A DNA stretch of 64,000 nucleotides from Ferrovibrio sp046297595 (lineage in GTDB: Bacteria; Pseudomonadota; Alphaproteobacteria; Ferrovibrionales; Ferrovibrionaceae), in contig NZ_JBKBHT010000009.1 of NCBI RefSeq assembly GCF_046297595.1, positions 1-64,000 of the forward strand. Reading direction: 5' to 3'. This document shows, in pieces, positions 18,125-27,005 of the stretch; position 1 is the first letter of the stretch, and every line of letters begins with the position of its first letter. Below the pieces are notes generated by a model. The model made no database searches. It worked only from the letters and a program-made list of their open reading frames with translations, and had not been told where the DNA came from. Made by a program: the position numbers and the translations under genes.

Positions 18125-18946
18125 ATGAAGCGCGTATTGCTGACCGGGGCGAGCGGCGGCGTCGGCACGCGGCTGCGCCAATTGCTCAAGCCGATCTATC
18201 CCGAATTGGTCCTGAGCGACATCAAGGCGCCGGCCGATTTGCAGCCCGGCGAGAGCTTCCGGCAAGCCGACCTAGCCGATATGGCGGCCGTGGAAAAAAT
18301 CTGCGAGGGCATCGACGGTATCGTCCATCTGGGCGGATTTTCGGTGGAAGGCCCGTGGGAAACCATCCTGCGGGCCAACATCATCGGCACCTACAACCTG
18401 TTCGAGGCCGCCCATCGCAAAGGCGTGAAGCGCGTGGTGTTCGCGTCGTCGAACCATGTGATGGGTTTCCATCCGCGCAGCCACAAGATCGGCGTCGAAG
18501 CGGTGCCGAAACCCGATACCCGCTATGGCCTGAGCAAGCTGTTTGGCGAAGGCGTCGGCGCGCTCTATGCCCACAAGCATGGCATGGGCGTGCTGAGCAT
18601 TCGGATCGGCAATTTCGGCGACAAGCCCATCGACGAGCGCCGACTGGCGATCTGGCTGAAACCCGACGATCTGGTGCAACTGATCCGTATCGGCCTGGAG
18701 AAACCCGATCTGGTCTATGAAGTCGTCTATGGCATGTCCGACAACAAGCGGGCCTGGTGGGATAACGCCAATGCCCTGCGGCTTGGCTATCGGCCGGCTG
18801 GTCAGTCGGAGGAATTTGCGGCAGAGGCGCTGGAGGCGCAGAAATCGCTGCCGAAAGATCCTATCGGCGATCATTTCCAGGGCGGCAGCCCGTTCTGCAG
18901 CCAGGAATTCGACGCCGATTTCGAGGCCCTGAAGAAGCGGCTATAA
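18125..18946 (+). CDS. udh: Uronate dehydrogenase (NAD-dependent, SDR)
   Basis: 273 residues, extended SDR fold. The cofactor motif TGASGGVGTRL is near the N-terminus. The family-specific strand VVFASSNHVMGFHPR carries the catalytic Ser. The YxxxK pair is YGLSKLFGE. Udh oxidises D-galacturonate or D-glucuronate to the aldaro-lactone. It is followed 3 nt later by the cycloisomerase gene. Confidence 0.9.
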   Translation: MKRVLLTGASGGVGTRLRQLLKPIYPELVLSDIKAPADLQPGESFRQADLADMAAVEKICEGIDGIVHLGGFSVEGPWETILRANIIGTYNLFEAAHRKGVKRVVFASSNHVMGFHPRSHKIGVEAVPKPDTRYGLSKLFGEGVGALYAHKHGMGVLSIRIGNFGDKPIDERRLAIWLKPDDLVQLIRIGLEKPDLVYEVVYGMSDNKRAWWDNANALRLGYRPAGQSEEFAAEALEAQKSLPKDPIGDHFQGGSPFCSQEFDADFEALKKRL

Positions 18947-18949
18947 CGG

Positions 18950-20035
18950 ATGCGGATCAAAAGCATCGATACCGTCACGCTGAAAATACCCTTCGGCGAC
19001 CTTTATGACGGGCCGCGGGCCAAGCGCCGCGGCTGGACCGAATTCGACACCCTGCTGCTGCGGGTCGAGACCGAAGATGGCCTGGTCGGCTGGGGCGAGG
19101 CTTTCGCCTATAGCTGCGCCTCGGCCGTGCGCGCCGCAGTGCATGACATGGTGGCACCGCTGGCCATCGGGCGCGACACGGCCGACATTCCCGCCCTCAG
19201 CCGCGACCTGCAGAAGGAACTGCACATCTGGGGCCGTTATGGCATCACCATATTCGCGCTGTCGGGCCTGGATATCGCCCTGTGGGACATTGCCGGCAAA
19301 CGGGCCGGCAAGAGCCTATCCGCCCTGCTCGGCCGTCGGCGCGATCAGGTGCAGGCCTATGCCAGCCTGGTGCGCTATGGCGGCGCGGAGCCGATCACGA
19401 GAATGACGCAAAAAGCCGTGGCGGAAGGTTACGGCGATATCAAGCTGCACGAAATCGCCTATGAGGCCATCGCCGCGGCACGCGCCGCAGCGGGTCCGCA
19501 TATCCGCATCACCACGGATGTGAATTGCGGCTGGAGCCTTGCGGAAGCCGAAGCCCTGCTGCCCAAGATGAAAGACCTCGACCTGTTCTGGGTGGAGGAA
19601 CCGATCTTTCCGCCCGAGGATTACGAAACCCTCGCCTCTTTGCGGCACCGGTTCGGCGTGCCGCTTTCGGCCGGTGAAAATGCCTGCACCGCCATGGAAT
19701 TCCGCCGCCTGATCGCGGCACTGGATTATCCGCAGCCGAGCGTGACCAAGGTGGGCGGCGTGAGCGAATTCCAGGCCGTGGCCAGGCTGGCAGCCGTTGC
19801 AGGCAAAACCCTGATGCCGCACTCGCCCTATTTCGGCCCCGGATACTGGGCCACCTTGCAGCTGGCAGCCCATCTTGAGCATGTGGGCCTGTTCGAGTTC
19901 CTCTATGTGAAACCCGACGCCTTCTGTGGGCGGGATATTCCATTGCCGCAACAGGGCCACATAACCATTCCCGACACGCCAGGCATCGGCTTCGTGCCGG
20001 ATGAAGACGTGCTGGCCCGATACCGCATCGCCTGA
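18950..20035 (+). CDS. gci: Enolase-superfamily enzyme, probable D-galactarolactone cycloisomerase
   Basis: 361 residues of the mandelate racemase/muconate lactonizing group. Metal ligands follow the usual pattern: Asp in TDVNCGWSLAEA, Glu in FWVEEPIFPPEDYE, Glu in PLSAGENACT. The catalytic DIKLHE region and an NxVTKVGG-like strand (PSVTKVGGVSE) are present. In Agrobacterium a homologue ring-opens galactarolactone to 3-deoxy-2-keto-hexarate. That function is inferred from the neighbours udh, gli and kdgD. Confidence 0.75.
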   Translation: MRIKSIDTVTLKIPFGDLYDGPRAKRRGWTEFDTLLLRVETEDGLVGWGEAFAYSCASAVRAAVHDMVAPLAIGRDTADIPALSRDLQKELHIWGRYGITIFALSGLDIALWDIAGKRAGKSLSALLGRRRDQVQAYASLVRYGGAEPITRMTQKAVAEGYGDIKLHEIAYEAIAAARAAAGPHIRITTDVNCGWSLAEAEALLPKMKDLDLFWVEEPIFPPEDYETLASLRHRFGVPLSAGENACTAMEFRRLIAALDYPQPSVTKVGGVSEFQAVARLAAVAGKTLMPHSPYFGPGYWATLQLAAHLEHVGLFEFLYVKPDAFCGRDIPLPQQGHITIPDTPGIGFVPDEDVLARYRIA

Positions 20036-20049
20036 CCGCTGGAGCCGCC

Positions 20050-20898
20050 ATGAGCTATACCCGCATCCTCACCGGCCCGAAACCGAAGCTGCATATGCCA
20101 AAGGGCGCCTGCGATACCCATATCCATTTCTATGACGGCCGCTATGCCGCCCTGCCCGGCACACCGACGCCACCGGATGCTTCGATAGCCGATTATCGCC
20201 AGGTGATGGACTGGCTGGGAATCGAACGCGCGGTGGTCGTGCAGCCCAGTGCCTATGGCGACGACAACCGCCTGACCATGGCCGCCACGGCCGAACTGGG
20301 CTCCATCGCCCGCGCCGTAGTCGTCGTGAAACCCGGCGTGACCGATGCGGAACTGGAACGCCTGACAAAGGCCGGCGCGCGCGGCCTGCGCATCATGGCG
20401 CTGCTGGGCGGCACGCTGGGGCTGGATGTTGCGGAAGAGATGGCTGCCCGCGTGGCATCCCATGGCTGGCATTTGCTGCTGCAGCTCGATGGCCGCGATC
20501 TGCCCCAGCATGAGGCGATGATCCGCCGCCTGCCCTGCAAAGTGGTGATCGACCATATCGGCAAGTTCCTGGAACCGGTGCCGGTGGAACATCCGTCTTT
20601 CCAGTGCCTGCAGCGGCTGGTGGATAGCGGAAATGTCTGGGTCAAGCTGGCCGCGGCTTACGAGACATCGAAAACCGGCAAACCGAAATACGAGGATGTC
20701 GGCGTGCTGGCGAAGGCATTGGTGAAACAGGCACCCGAGCGCATGATCTGGGCCAGCAATTTCCCCCATGCCCAGGCCGCCAAATTCGGTTATCCCGACG
20801 ATGGCGCCATGCTCGACCTGATGCTGGACTGGGCGCCGAACGAAGCCGACCGGCGGAAAATCTTCACCGACAACCCGGCGGAATTATACGGCTTTTGA
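20050..20898 (+). CDS. gli: Amidohydrolase 2 family, probable D-galactarolactone isomerase
   Basis: 282 residues, TIM-barrel metal-dependent hydrolase. It begins with ACDTHIHFYD, the metal-binding HxH after strand 1. Later it shows LLLQLDGRDLPQHEAM, VIDHIGKF and the final MIWASNFPHAQA. It resembles the Agrobacterium lactonase-type enzyme that interconverts 1,5- and 1,4-galactarolactone before the cycloisomerase. Last gene of the five-gene uronate operon, 14 nt after gci. Confidence 0.75.
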   Translation: MSYTRILTGPKPKLHMPKGACDTHIHFYDGRYAALPGTPTPPDASIADYRQVMDWLGIERAVVVQPSAYGDDNRLTMAATAELGSIARAVVVVKPGVTDAELERLTKAGARGLRIMALLGGTLGLDVAEEMAARVASHGWHLLLQLDGRDLPQHEAMIRRLPCKVVIDHIGKFLEPVPVEHPSFQCLQRLVDSGNVWVKLAAAYETSKTGKPKYEDVGVLAKALVKQAPERMIWASNFPHAQAAKFGYPDDGAMLDLMLDWAPNEADRRKIFTDNPAELYGF

Positions 20899-21146
20899 AG
20901 GTAATCGCTTATTTCGCTTGACCTTGGGTCGTATAAGGCCCATATACCGCCTGCCGTTTCGACGGCTTCGCGTCGTGGCCGCGTGAGCGAAGAGCATCAT
21001 CAAGGCTCTTTCGTCCTGCCCGACGCCTCGCACTCCCATTCACGACCCAGGTCACGCGGGGACGTTTTACCGGACCCGCGTCCGATCGCTGCGCTGCAGG
21101 CGAGCCCGCCTGGTGCCGTCGTGCGCTTACCCTTAAGGATTCCATT
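20899..21146. other. Long 5' leader / spacer upstream of the DEAD-box helicase gene (248 bp)
   Basis: No gene is seen. GC-rich, with short inverted repeats such as CGACGGCTTCGCGTCG near 20958. It may be a structured leader of the helicase mRNA, since DEAD-box genes in proteobacteria often have long cold-regulated leaders (inference). An AAGGA ribosome site lies at about 21134, 8 nt before the TTG start. Confidence 0.4.
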
Positions 21147-22520
21147 TTGACCAGCTTTACCGAACTCGGCCTCGACCAGGCCCTGCTCAACGCCCTGATT
21201 GCGGGCAAATACACCCAGCCCACGCCGATCCAGGCCCAGGCCATTCCGCCCGTGCTGGCAGGCCGCGACCTGCTGGGCATCGCCCAGACCGGCACCGGCA
21301 AGACTGCCGCTTTCGCCCTGCCGATCCTGCATCGCCTGGCTGCCAATAACCGCCGCCCGGCGCCGAAGACCTGCCGCGCGCTGGTGCTGAGCCCGACGCG
21401 TGAACTGGCTTCGCAGATCGCCGACAAATTCCGCGCCTACGGCCGCGAGATGAAACTCTCGGTCACCGTCGTGTTCGGTGGCGTCGGCATGAACCCACAG
21501 GTGCAGGCGCTGGCGCGCGGCGTCGATGTACTCGTCGCCACCCCGGGCCGCCTGATCGACCACATGCAGCAGGGCACCCTGCGGCTGGATGCCGTCGAGA
21601 CCGTGGTGCTGGATGAAGCCGACCAGATGCTGGACCTGGGTTTCGTGCATGCCATCAAGCGCATCTCGCAGGCCCTGCCCAAGCAGCGCCAGAGCCTGTT
21701 CTTCTCGGCCACCATGCCGCAGAACATCGCCCAGCTGGCCGCCGGCTTCCTGAAAGAGCCCGTGCGCGTGGAAGTGACCCCGGCCGCCACCACGGTCGAG
21801 CGCATCGACCAGCAGGTGATCTTCATCGAGGCCGAGCGCAAGCGCGCCCTGCTCGCCGAGATCATGACCGACGCCAGCATCACCCGCGCGCTGGTTTTCA
21901 CCCGCACCAAGCATGGCGCCGACCGCGTCGCCCGCCATCTGACCAGCGGCGGCGTGCCGGCCAATGCCATCCATGGCAACAAGTCGCAGAGCCAGCGCGA
22001 GCGCGCCCTGGCCGACTTCAAGGCCGGCCGCATCCGCGTGCTGGTTGCCACCGATATCGCCGCCCGCGGCATCGATGTCACCGGCGTGAGCCATGTGGTG
22101 AATTTCGAGCTGCCCAATGTGCCGGAAAGCTATGTGCACCGCATCGGCCGCACCGCGCGCGCCGGCAAGGACGGCATGGCGATTTCGCTCTGCGCCCAGG
22201 ATGAGCGCGCCTACCTGCGCGACATCGAGAAGGTGACGCGCCAGCGCATTCCCTTCACCGACCGGCGTGGCGATGCCAAGCTGGCGGCCGCCACCGCCGC
22301 CGAGCCGAAAGGCGAGTCACGGCCGCACCAGCAGCAGCGCCCGTATGGCCACAATCATGCCGGCGGCCGCAAGGATGGCCAGCGCAACGACGGCCATCGC
22401 GGTCGCAGCGATCAGGGCCAGCCGCAGCAGAACCGCAAACCGGGCGGCAAGCGTTTCGGCCGGCCGCAGCAGCAGCAGGGCGGCGGCCAGAATCGCGGCC
22501 AGCGCCAAGCTTCGCACTAA
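21147..22520 (+). CDS. rhlE: DEAD-box ATP-dependent RNA helicase, RhlE type
   Basis: 457 residues with a TTG start chosen from the AAGGA ribosome site. All helicase motifs are visible: the Q motif PTPIQAQAIPPVLAGRD, Walker A AQTGTGKTAA, PTRELASQI, TPGRLIDHM, VLDEADQMLDLGF, SAT, TDIAARGIDV and HRIGRTARAGKDG. The last 80 residues are a Gln/Arg/Gly/His-rich basic tail, typical of RNA-binding extensions in RhlE proteins. It acts in ribosome or mRNA remodelling. A strong terminator follows. Confidence 0.92.
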   Translation: MTSFTELGLDQALLNALIAGKYTQPTPIQAQAIPPVLAGRDLLGIAQTGTGKTAAFALPILHRLAANNRRPAPKTCRALVLSPTRELASQIADKFRAYGREMKLSVTVVFGGVGMNPQVQALARGVDVLVATPGRLIDHMQQGTLRLDAVETVVLDEADQMLDLGFVHAIKRISQALPKQRQSLFFSATMPQNIAQLAAGFLKEPVRVEVTPAATTVERIDQQVIFIEAERKRALLAEIMTDASITRALVFTRTKHGADRVARHLTSGGVPANAIHGNKSQSQRERALADFKAGRIRVLVATDIAARGIDVTGVSHVVNFELPNVPESYVHRIGRTARAGKDGMAISLCAQDERAYLRDIEKVTRQRIPFTDRRGDAKLAAATAAEPKGESRPHQQQRPYGHNHAGGRKDGQRNDGHRGRSDQGQPQQNRKPGGKRFGRPQQQQGGGQNRGQRQASH

Positions 22521-22540
22521 TCGTCCCTGAATTCAGGGGA

Positions 22541-22569
22541 AAAGCGGCGCCGAAAGGCGCCGCTTTTTT
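22541..22569. terminator. Bidirectional rho-independent terminator between rhlE and pcaC
   Basis: Perfect 8-bp stem GCGGCGCC (22544-22551) / GGCGCCGC (22556-22563) with a GAAA loop. Six T follow on the plus strand and an A-run precedes it, so it can serve both convergent genes. Confidence 0.92.
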
Positions 22570-22573
22570 ATTG

Positions 22574-22972
22574 TCAGAATTTATGGCCGTCCTTTTCCAT
22601 CTGGGCAAAGACCTCTTCGGCCCAGTGGGTGGCGCTGTTGCCGGCCGGCACGCCGCAATAGACAGCAGCCTGCTTGATCACCGCTCGGATATCGTTTTTG
22701 GTCAGGCCGTTGTTGAAAGCGGCCTTCACATGCAGCTTGAACTCGTCGACGCGATTGAGCGCGATCATGGTAGACAGCACCATGCAGCTGCGTGTCTTGC
22801 GATCCAGGGTGGGATCGGTCCAGATCTCGCCCCAGGCATAGCGCGTGATGAAATTCTGGAAGTCGCCGTTGAACTCGTTGATCTTGGTCAGCGAACGGTC
22901 GACATGGGCATCGCCCAGCACGGCACGCCGGACGGTCATCCCGGCGCCATAGCGTTCCTTGTCATCCATCAT
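22574..22972 (-). CDS. pcaC: 4-carboxymuconolactone decarboxylase
   Basis: 132 residues, full-length PcaC of the AhpD-like fold. It converts 4-carboxymuconolactone to 3-oxoadipate enol-lactone with release of CO2. Seen are the helix WTDPTLDRKTRSCMVLSTMIALNR and the C-terminal AAVYCGVPAGNSATHWAEEV, characteristic of PcaC. Last gene of the pca operon, 13 nt after pcaD. Confidence 0.93.
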   Translation of the reverse strand: MMDDKERYGAGMTVRRAVLGDAHVDRSLTKINEFNGDFQNFITRYAWGEIWTDPTLDRKTRSCMVLSTMIALNRVDEFKLHVKAAFNNGLTKNDIRAVIKQAAVYCGVPAGNSATHWAEEVFAQMEKDGHKF

Positions 22973-22985
22973 GAAATCCTTTCAA

Positions 22986-23768
22986 TCAGCCGGCCAGGAA
23001 ACCGGTGAGCAGCTGGGTGAATTCCTCGACCCGCTCCACATTGGAAAGATGCGCGGCGGGCAATTCGGCATAGCGGGCGCCGGGGATGGCATCGGCAACG
23101 AAACGGCCATCCTGCGCCGGCGTCGCCAGGTCATGCGCACCGGCGATGACCAGCGTGGGCAGGCGGATCTTGGCGATGGCTTCCCGCTGGTCCATGTCGC
23201 GCACGGCGGCGCAGGCGGCGCAATACCCTTCCGGCGCAGTGGCCAGCAGCATATCCGAGATCACCTTCACGGATGCGGGATGCAGCTTGATGAAATCCTC
23301 GGTGAACCAGCGCTGGATCACGCCATTGAGAATCGCCGCCATGCCGCCCTTCTCTACAGTAGCAATGCGGGTATTCCAGACTTCCGGCGTGCCGATCTTG
23401 GCGGCGGTATTGCACAGGACCAGGCGGCTGAAGCGCTGCGGCGCATGAATGCCCAGCCACATGCCGGTCATGCCGCCCATCGACAGGCCGCAGAACATCG
23501 CGCGGTCGATCCCCAACCCGTCCATCAGGGTCAGGGCATCACGGCCGAGCCGGTCGACCTGATAGGGCTGGGGCGGCAAACCGGACTGGCCATGGCCGCG
23601 GGTATCGTAGCGCAGCACGCGGTAATGCTCGGCCAGAGCCGGCATCTGCGGTTCCCACATGCCGAGATCGGTGCCCAGAGAATTAGACATCACCAGCACC
23701 GGTGCTTTTTCCGGCCCGTCCAGCCGGTAATGCAGTTCGACGCCGTCGTCGCAGGCGATAAACGGCAT
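22986..23768 (-). CDS. pcaD: 3-oxoadipate enol-lactonase
   Basis: 260 residues, alpha/beta hydrolase. The nucleophile elbow is GLSMGG (Ser), preceded by YDTRGHGQSGLP. The acid is in VIAGAHDLATP and the His in AAHLSNVERVEEF. It hydrolyses 3-oxoadipate enol-lactone to 3-oxoadipate. Located between pcaB and pcaC in the pca operon. Confidence 0.93.
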   Translation of the reverse strand: MPFIACDDGVELHYRLDGPEKAPVLVMSNSLGTDLGMWEPQMPALAEHYRVLRYDTRGHGQSGLPPQPYQVDRLGRDALTLMDGLGIDRAMFCGLSMGGMTGMWLGIHAPQRFSRLVLCNTAAKIGTPEVWNTRIATVEKGGMAAILNGVIQRWFTEDFIKLHPASVKVISDMLLATAPEGYCAACAAVRDMDQREAIAKIRLPTLVIAGAHDLATPAQDGRFVADAIPGARYAELPAAHLSNVERVEEFTQLLTGFLAG

Positions 23769-23788
23769 GCAGCCTCCTGTGTTGCCTG

Positions 23789-25138
23789 TTATTGCCGCCG
23801 GGCCGCCAGCACGCGGTCGACCAGGGTTGCCGCCATGCCGATATAACCCAGCGGATCGAAGAGCTGGGCCAGGGTTTCAGCGCCGAGTTGCTGGACCACA
23901 ACGGCATCCTCGGCCAGCACATCGCGCAGATGGCGTTTTTCGCTCACCGCCTGTTTCGAGGCAGCCTCGACGCGCTGATGTGCCGCCAGACGGCCGATCT
24001 TGGCGCCCAAAGCCATTGTCACGGCTTCAGCCATGATCAGGCCGTTGGTAACGTCCAGGTTGGCCCGCATGCGCTCGGCGTCGACGTCGAGCCCTTCGAT
24101 GGTATCGGCCATCTGCGCCAGCGCGCCGGCACTGAGCTGCACCAGTTCCGGCAAAACCTCCCATTCGGCATGCCAGCCGCCCAGGCCGCGCTCGTGTTCC
24201 TGCGCCATCCCGCTGAGCAGGCTGCCGGCCAGATGCGGCACGCGTGTCGCGGCAGCCAGCACGACCGCAGCCGTCACCGGATTGCGTTTATGCGGCATGG
24301 TGGAAGAACCGCCGCGGCCCTCTCCGGCCGGCTCGAAAGCCTCACCCACATCGGTCTGCATCAGCAACGCGATGTCGCGCGCCATCTTGCCCAGGCTGCC
24401 GGTCAGCAGCGCCAGCATGGTGCCCAGTTCCACCACGCGGTCGCGGGCGCCATGCCAGGGTATCGCCGGCAAGCCGAGATTGAGGTCATCGGCCAGCGCG
24501 GCGGCCACCTGCAGGCCCTTGTCGTCGAGCGCGGCGAGTGTGCCGGCCGCACCGCCGAATTGCAGCACCAGCAGGCGCGGCTTCAGCTCGGCCAGCCGGG
24601 CACGATGCCGTTCGATGGCATCCAGCCAGCCGGCGGCTTTGAGGCCGAAGGTGACCGGCAGGGCATGCTGCAGCCAGGTGCGCCCCACCATGGGCGTTTG
24701 TTTGTGCTCGGCCGCCAGGGCGGCGAGCGCGGCCGACAGACGGGAAAGATCGGTTTCGATCAGGCTGAGGGCCTGGCGCAGTTGCAGCACCAGGCCGGTA
24801 TCCATCGCGTCCTGGCTGGTGGCGCCCCAATGCACATAGCGCGCCGCCTCGCCGTCGGATTCGGCCACGCGCGCGGTCAGCATCTTCACCATCGGAATGG
24901 CGGTATTGCCAGCCTTTGCCGCAGCACTGGCGAGTGCCACGAGGTCGTAGGCGTCGGCAGCACAAGCCGAAACAATGGGTGCGACCGCCGCCTGGGGAAT
25001 CACACCCGTCTTGGCTTCCGCTCGGGCCAGGGCCGCCTCGAAATCCAGCATGCCCTGCAGATGGGCATGGTCGGAAAACACGGCAGCGATGGCCGGGCCG
25101 GCAAAGAGGGGGGCGAAGAGGCCCCGGTCAGCTACCAT
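23789..25138 (-). CDS. pcaB: 3-carboxy-cis,cis-muconate cycloisomerase
   Basis: 449 residues, fumarase/aspartase superfamily. The signature GGSSTMPHKRNPV is complete, and YVHWGATSQDAMDTGLVLQLR carries the second conserved block. It converts 3-carboxymuconate to 4-carboxymuconolactone. Its ATG overlaps the end of the TRAP permease frame by 7 nt, so translation of pcaB is probably coupled to that of the permease. This makes the nonsense codon upstream in dctM potentially polar. Confidence 0.92.
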   Translation of the reverse strand: MVADRGLFAPLFAGPAIAAVFSDHAHLQGMLDFEAALARAEAKTGVIPQAAVAPIVSACAADAYDLVALASAAAKAGNTAIPMVKMLTARVAESDGEAARYVHWGATSQDAMDTGLVLQLRQALSLIETDLSRLSAALAALAAEHKQTPMVGRTWLQHALPVTFGLKAAGWLDAIERHRARLAELKPRLLVLQFGGAAGTLAALDDKGLQVAAALADDLNLGLPAIPWHGARDRVVELGTMLALLTGSLGKMARDIALLMQTDVGEAFEPAGEGRGGSSTMPHKRNPVTAAVVLAAATRVPHLAGSLLSGMAQEHERGLGGWHAEWEVLPELVQLSAGALAQMADTIEGLDVDAERMRANLDVTNGLIMAEAVTMALGAKIGRLAAHQRVEAASKQAVSEKRHLRDVLAEDAVVVQQLGAETLAQLFDPLGYIGMAATLVDRVLAARRQ

Positions 25139-26454
25139 TTCACGAGCTCCAGCAATCCATAGGTCAGGACCGGGAAGATCAGCAGAAGCGCCACACGTAC
25201 CGCATCCGAGATCAGGAAGGGCACCACGCCGCGGAAAGTGTGCCGCATCGGCACGTCGCGCGCCAGCTTGTTGATGACAAAAACATTCATGCCGACCGGA
25301 GGCGTGATCAGGCCAACCTCGACCACGATCAGGATCAGGATACCGAACCAGATCGCGGTCTGTTCGGCGGTGAGTCCGAAATCGAGGGCGAACACCGCCG
25401 GCAGGAAGATCGGCAGGGTCAGCAGAATCATGCTGAGCGAGTCCATCAGGCAGCCGAGCACCAGGTAGACCAGCAGGATCATCAGCATCACCATCATCGG
25501 CGACAGGCCGCTACGGCCGATGGCATCGGCCAGTTCCTGCGGCACGCCGCTGAGCGCCATGAAGGAATTGAAGATGTCGGCCCCGATCAGGATCATGAAG
25601 ATCATGCCGGTGCTGACCGCCGTATCGCGCAGGCAGTCAATCAGACCGCCCATTCGCAGACCGTTCATGACCACCGCAATCAGCAGCGCACCCAGCGAGC
25701 CGAAGGCGGCGGCTTCAGTGGGTGTGAAAACGCCCGAGTAGATGCCACCCAGCACCAGCACGAACAGCAGCAGGATCGGCAGCAGGTCGCGCACCGCCCG
25801 CAGCCGCCCCGCCCAGTCGGTCCTCGGGCCGGCCGGGCCGGCCTTGGGGTTGATGCGTACATAGATCGCGATCGCGATCATGTAGCCAGCGGTTGCCAGA
25901 ACACCGGGCAGGAAGGCCGCAAAAAACACCTTGGCGATATTCTGCTCGGCCAGGATGCAATAGACGATCAGCGGAATCTACGGCGGAATCAGGATGCCCA
26001 GCGTGCCGCCAGCCGCCAGCGTGCCGGTGGCCAGGCTGCCGGCATAACCGTAGCGCTTCATCTCGGGCAGCGCGACCTGGCCCATGGTGGCCGCCGTGGC
26101 CAGCGACGAACCGCAGATCGCACCGAACATGGCGCAGCCGCCGATGGCCGCCATGGAAAGCCCACCCCGCACATGGCCAATGAAAGCATTGGCGCCGGCG
26201 AACAAGGCGCGGCTGATGCCTGCGCGCGAGGCGATATAGCCCATCAGCAGGAAGAGCGGGATGACGGAGAAGCTTTCCGATGAAAGGGTAAAGAACGGTC
26301 CGGTCTTGAGACGGTGCAGAAATGGCAGCCAGCCCGACAGCACGATATAGCCGCCGGCACCCGACAGGATCATGGCAATGGCGATCGGCACGCGGATCAC
26401 CATCAGAAAGATCATCACACCAATGAAAAGGATGCCGATGCCCAGACTGGTCAT
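25132..26454 (-). pseudogene. dctM: TRAP transporter large permease (DctM) interrupted by an in-frame TAG
   Basis: The full frame would give 440 residues, the normal DctM size, with all family loops (IGHVRGGLSMAAIGGCAMFGAICGSSLATAATMG, GLITPPVGMNVFVI). Codon 159 is TAG (25978-25980) inside GILIPP*IPLIVYCILAEQN. Homologues usually have Ser there, and the other DctM in this window has MPTSHNMIIY at the matching place. TCG to TAG is a single change. Either side of the stop the reading frame is intact. It is a recent nonsense mutation, a sequencing error, or a suppressed codon. The start at 26454 overlaps the dctQ stop as ATGA. Confidence 0.85.
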
Positions 26455-27005
26455 TCCGCCACCTTGGAAGCTTGGGCCGGACGGCCACCAAAACAGTCGC
26501 GCCAAGCCGCCACCAGGCTGGCCAGGGCCAGCAGCGCAAAAGAGGGCACGACTATGATGAACCCGATCCAGGTCGGCAGGCGCAGCACCATGGATTCATC
26601 GTTGGCAACCCGCAGTTCCATGCCGCCGATTCCCAGGCGCCAGGCCAGCACAGCCGCCACCACGGCCACCAGCAGGCTGGCCAGGACATCGAGACCCAGC
26701 CGGATGCGCGGCGGCGCGGCTTCGGTGAAGACGTCGACGATCACATTGCCCTTGTGCAGCTGGCAATAGGGCAGGAACAACGCAATCGAGGCTGCCATCA
26801 GCAGGGCAACGATCTCCACATCGCCGGGGATCGGCGCATTGAAGAAATAACGCCCCAGCACGCTGACCACGGTGACCGTGGCCGCCGCCATCAGGATGAA
26901 CCCGCCCAGAACCGCGAGGAAAATACAGAGACGATCAAACAGCGAAGGCGGCCGGGAACCGGCCGCCTTCGCCTGCGCAGATGCATCAGTTGGTTTTTGC
27001 GCCAT
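26451..27005 (-). CDS. dctQ: TRAP transporter small permease (DctQ), aromatic-acid linked
   Basis: 184 residues with four hydrophobic helices and the VLGRYFFNAPIPGDVEIVALLMAA segment matching the DctQ signature around helix 2. It overlaps dctP by 20 nt and dctM by 4 nt. Placed inside the pca operon, it is inferred to import protocatechuate or a related aromatic acid. Confidence 0.88.
   Translation of the reverse strand: MAQKPTDASAQAKAAGSRPPSLFDRLCIFLAVLGGFILMAAATVTVVSVLGRYFFNAPIPGDVEIVALLMAASIALFLPYCQLHKGNVIVDVFTEAAPPRIRLGLDVLASLLVAVVAAVLAWRLGIGGMELRVANDESMVLRLPTWIGFIIVVPSFALLALASLVAAWRDCFGGRPAQASKVAE

Noticed and set aside
23792..25162. 456-codon plus-strand open frame
   Set aside because: Exactly antisense to pcaB; composition typical of a shadow frame.
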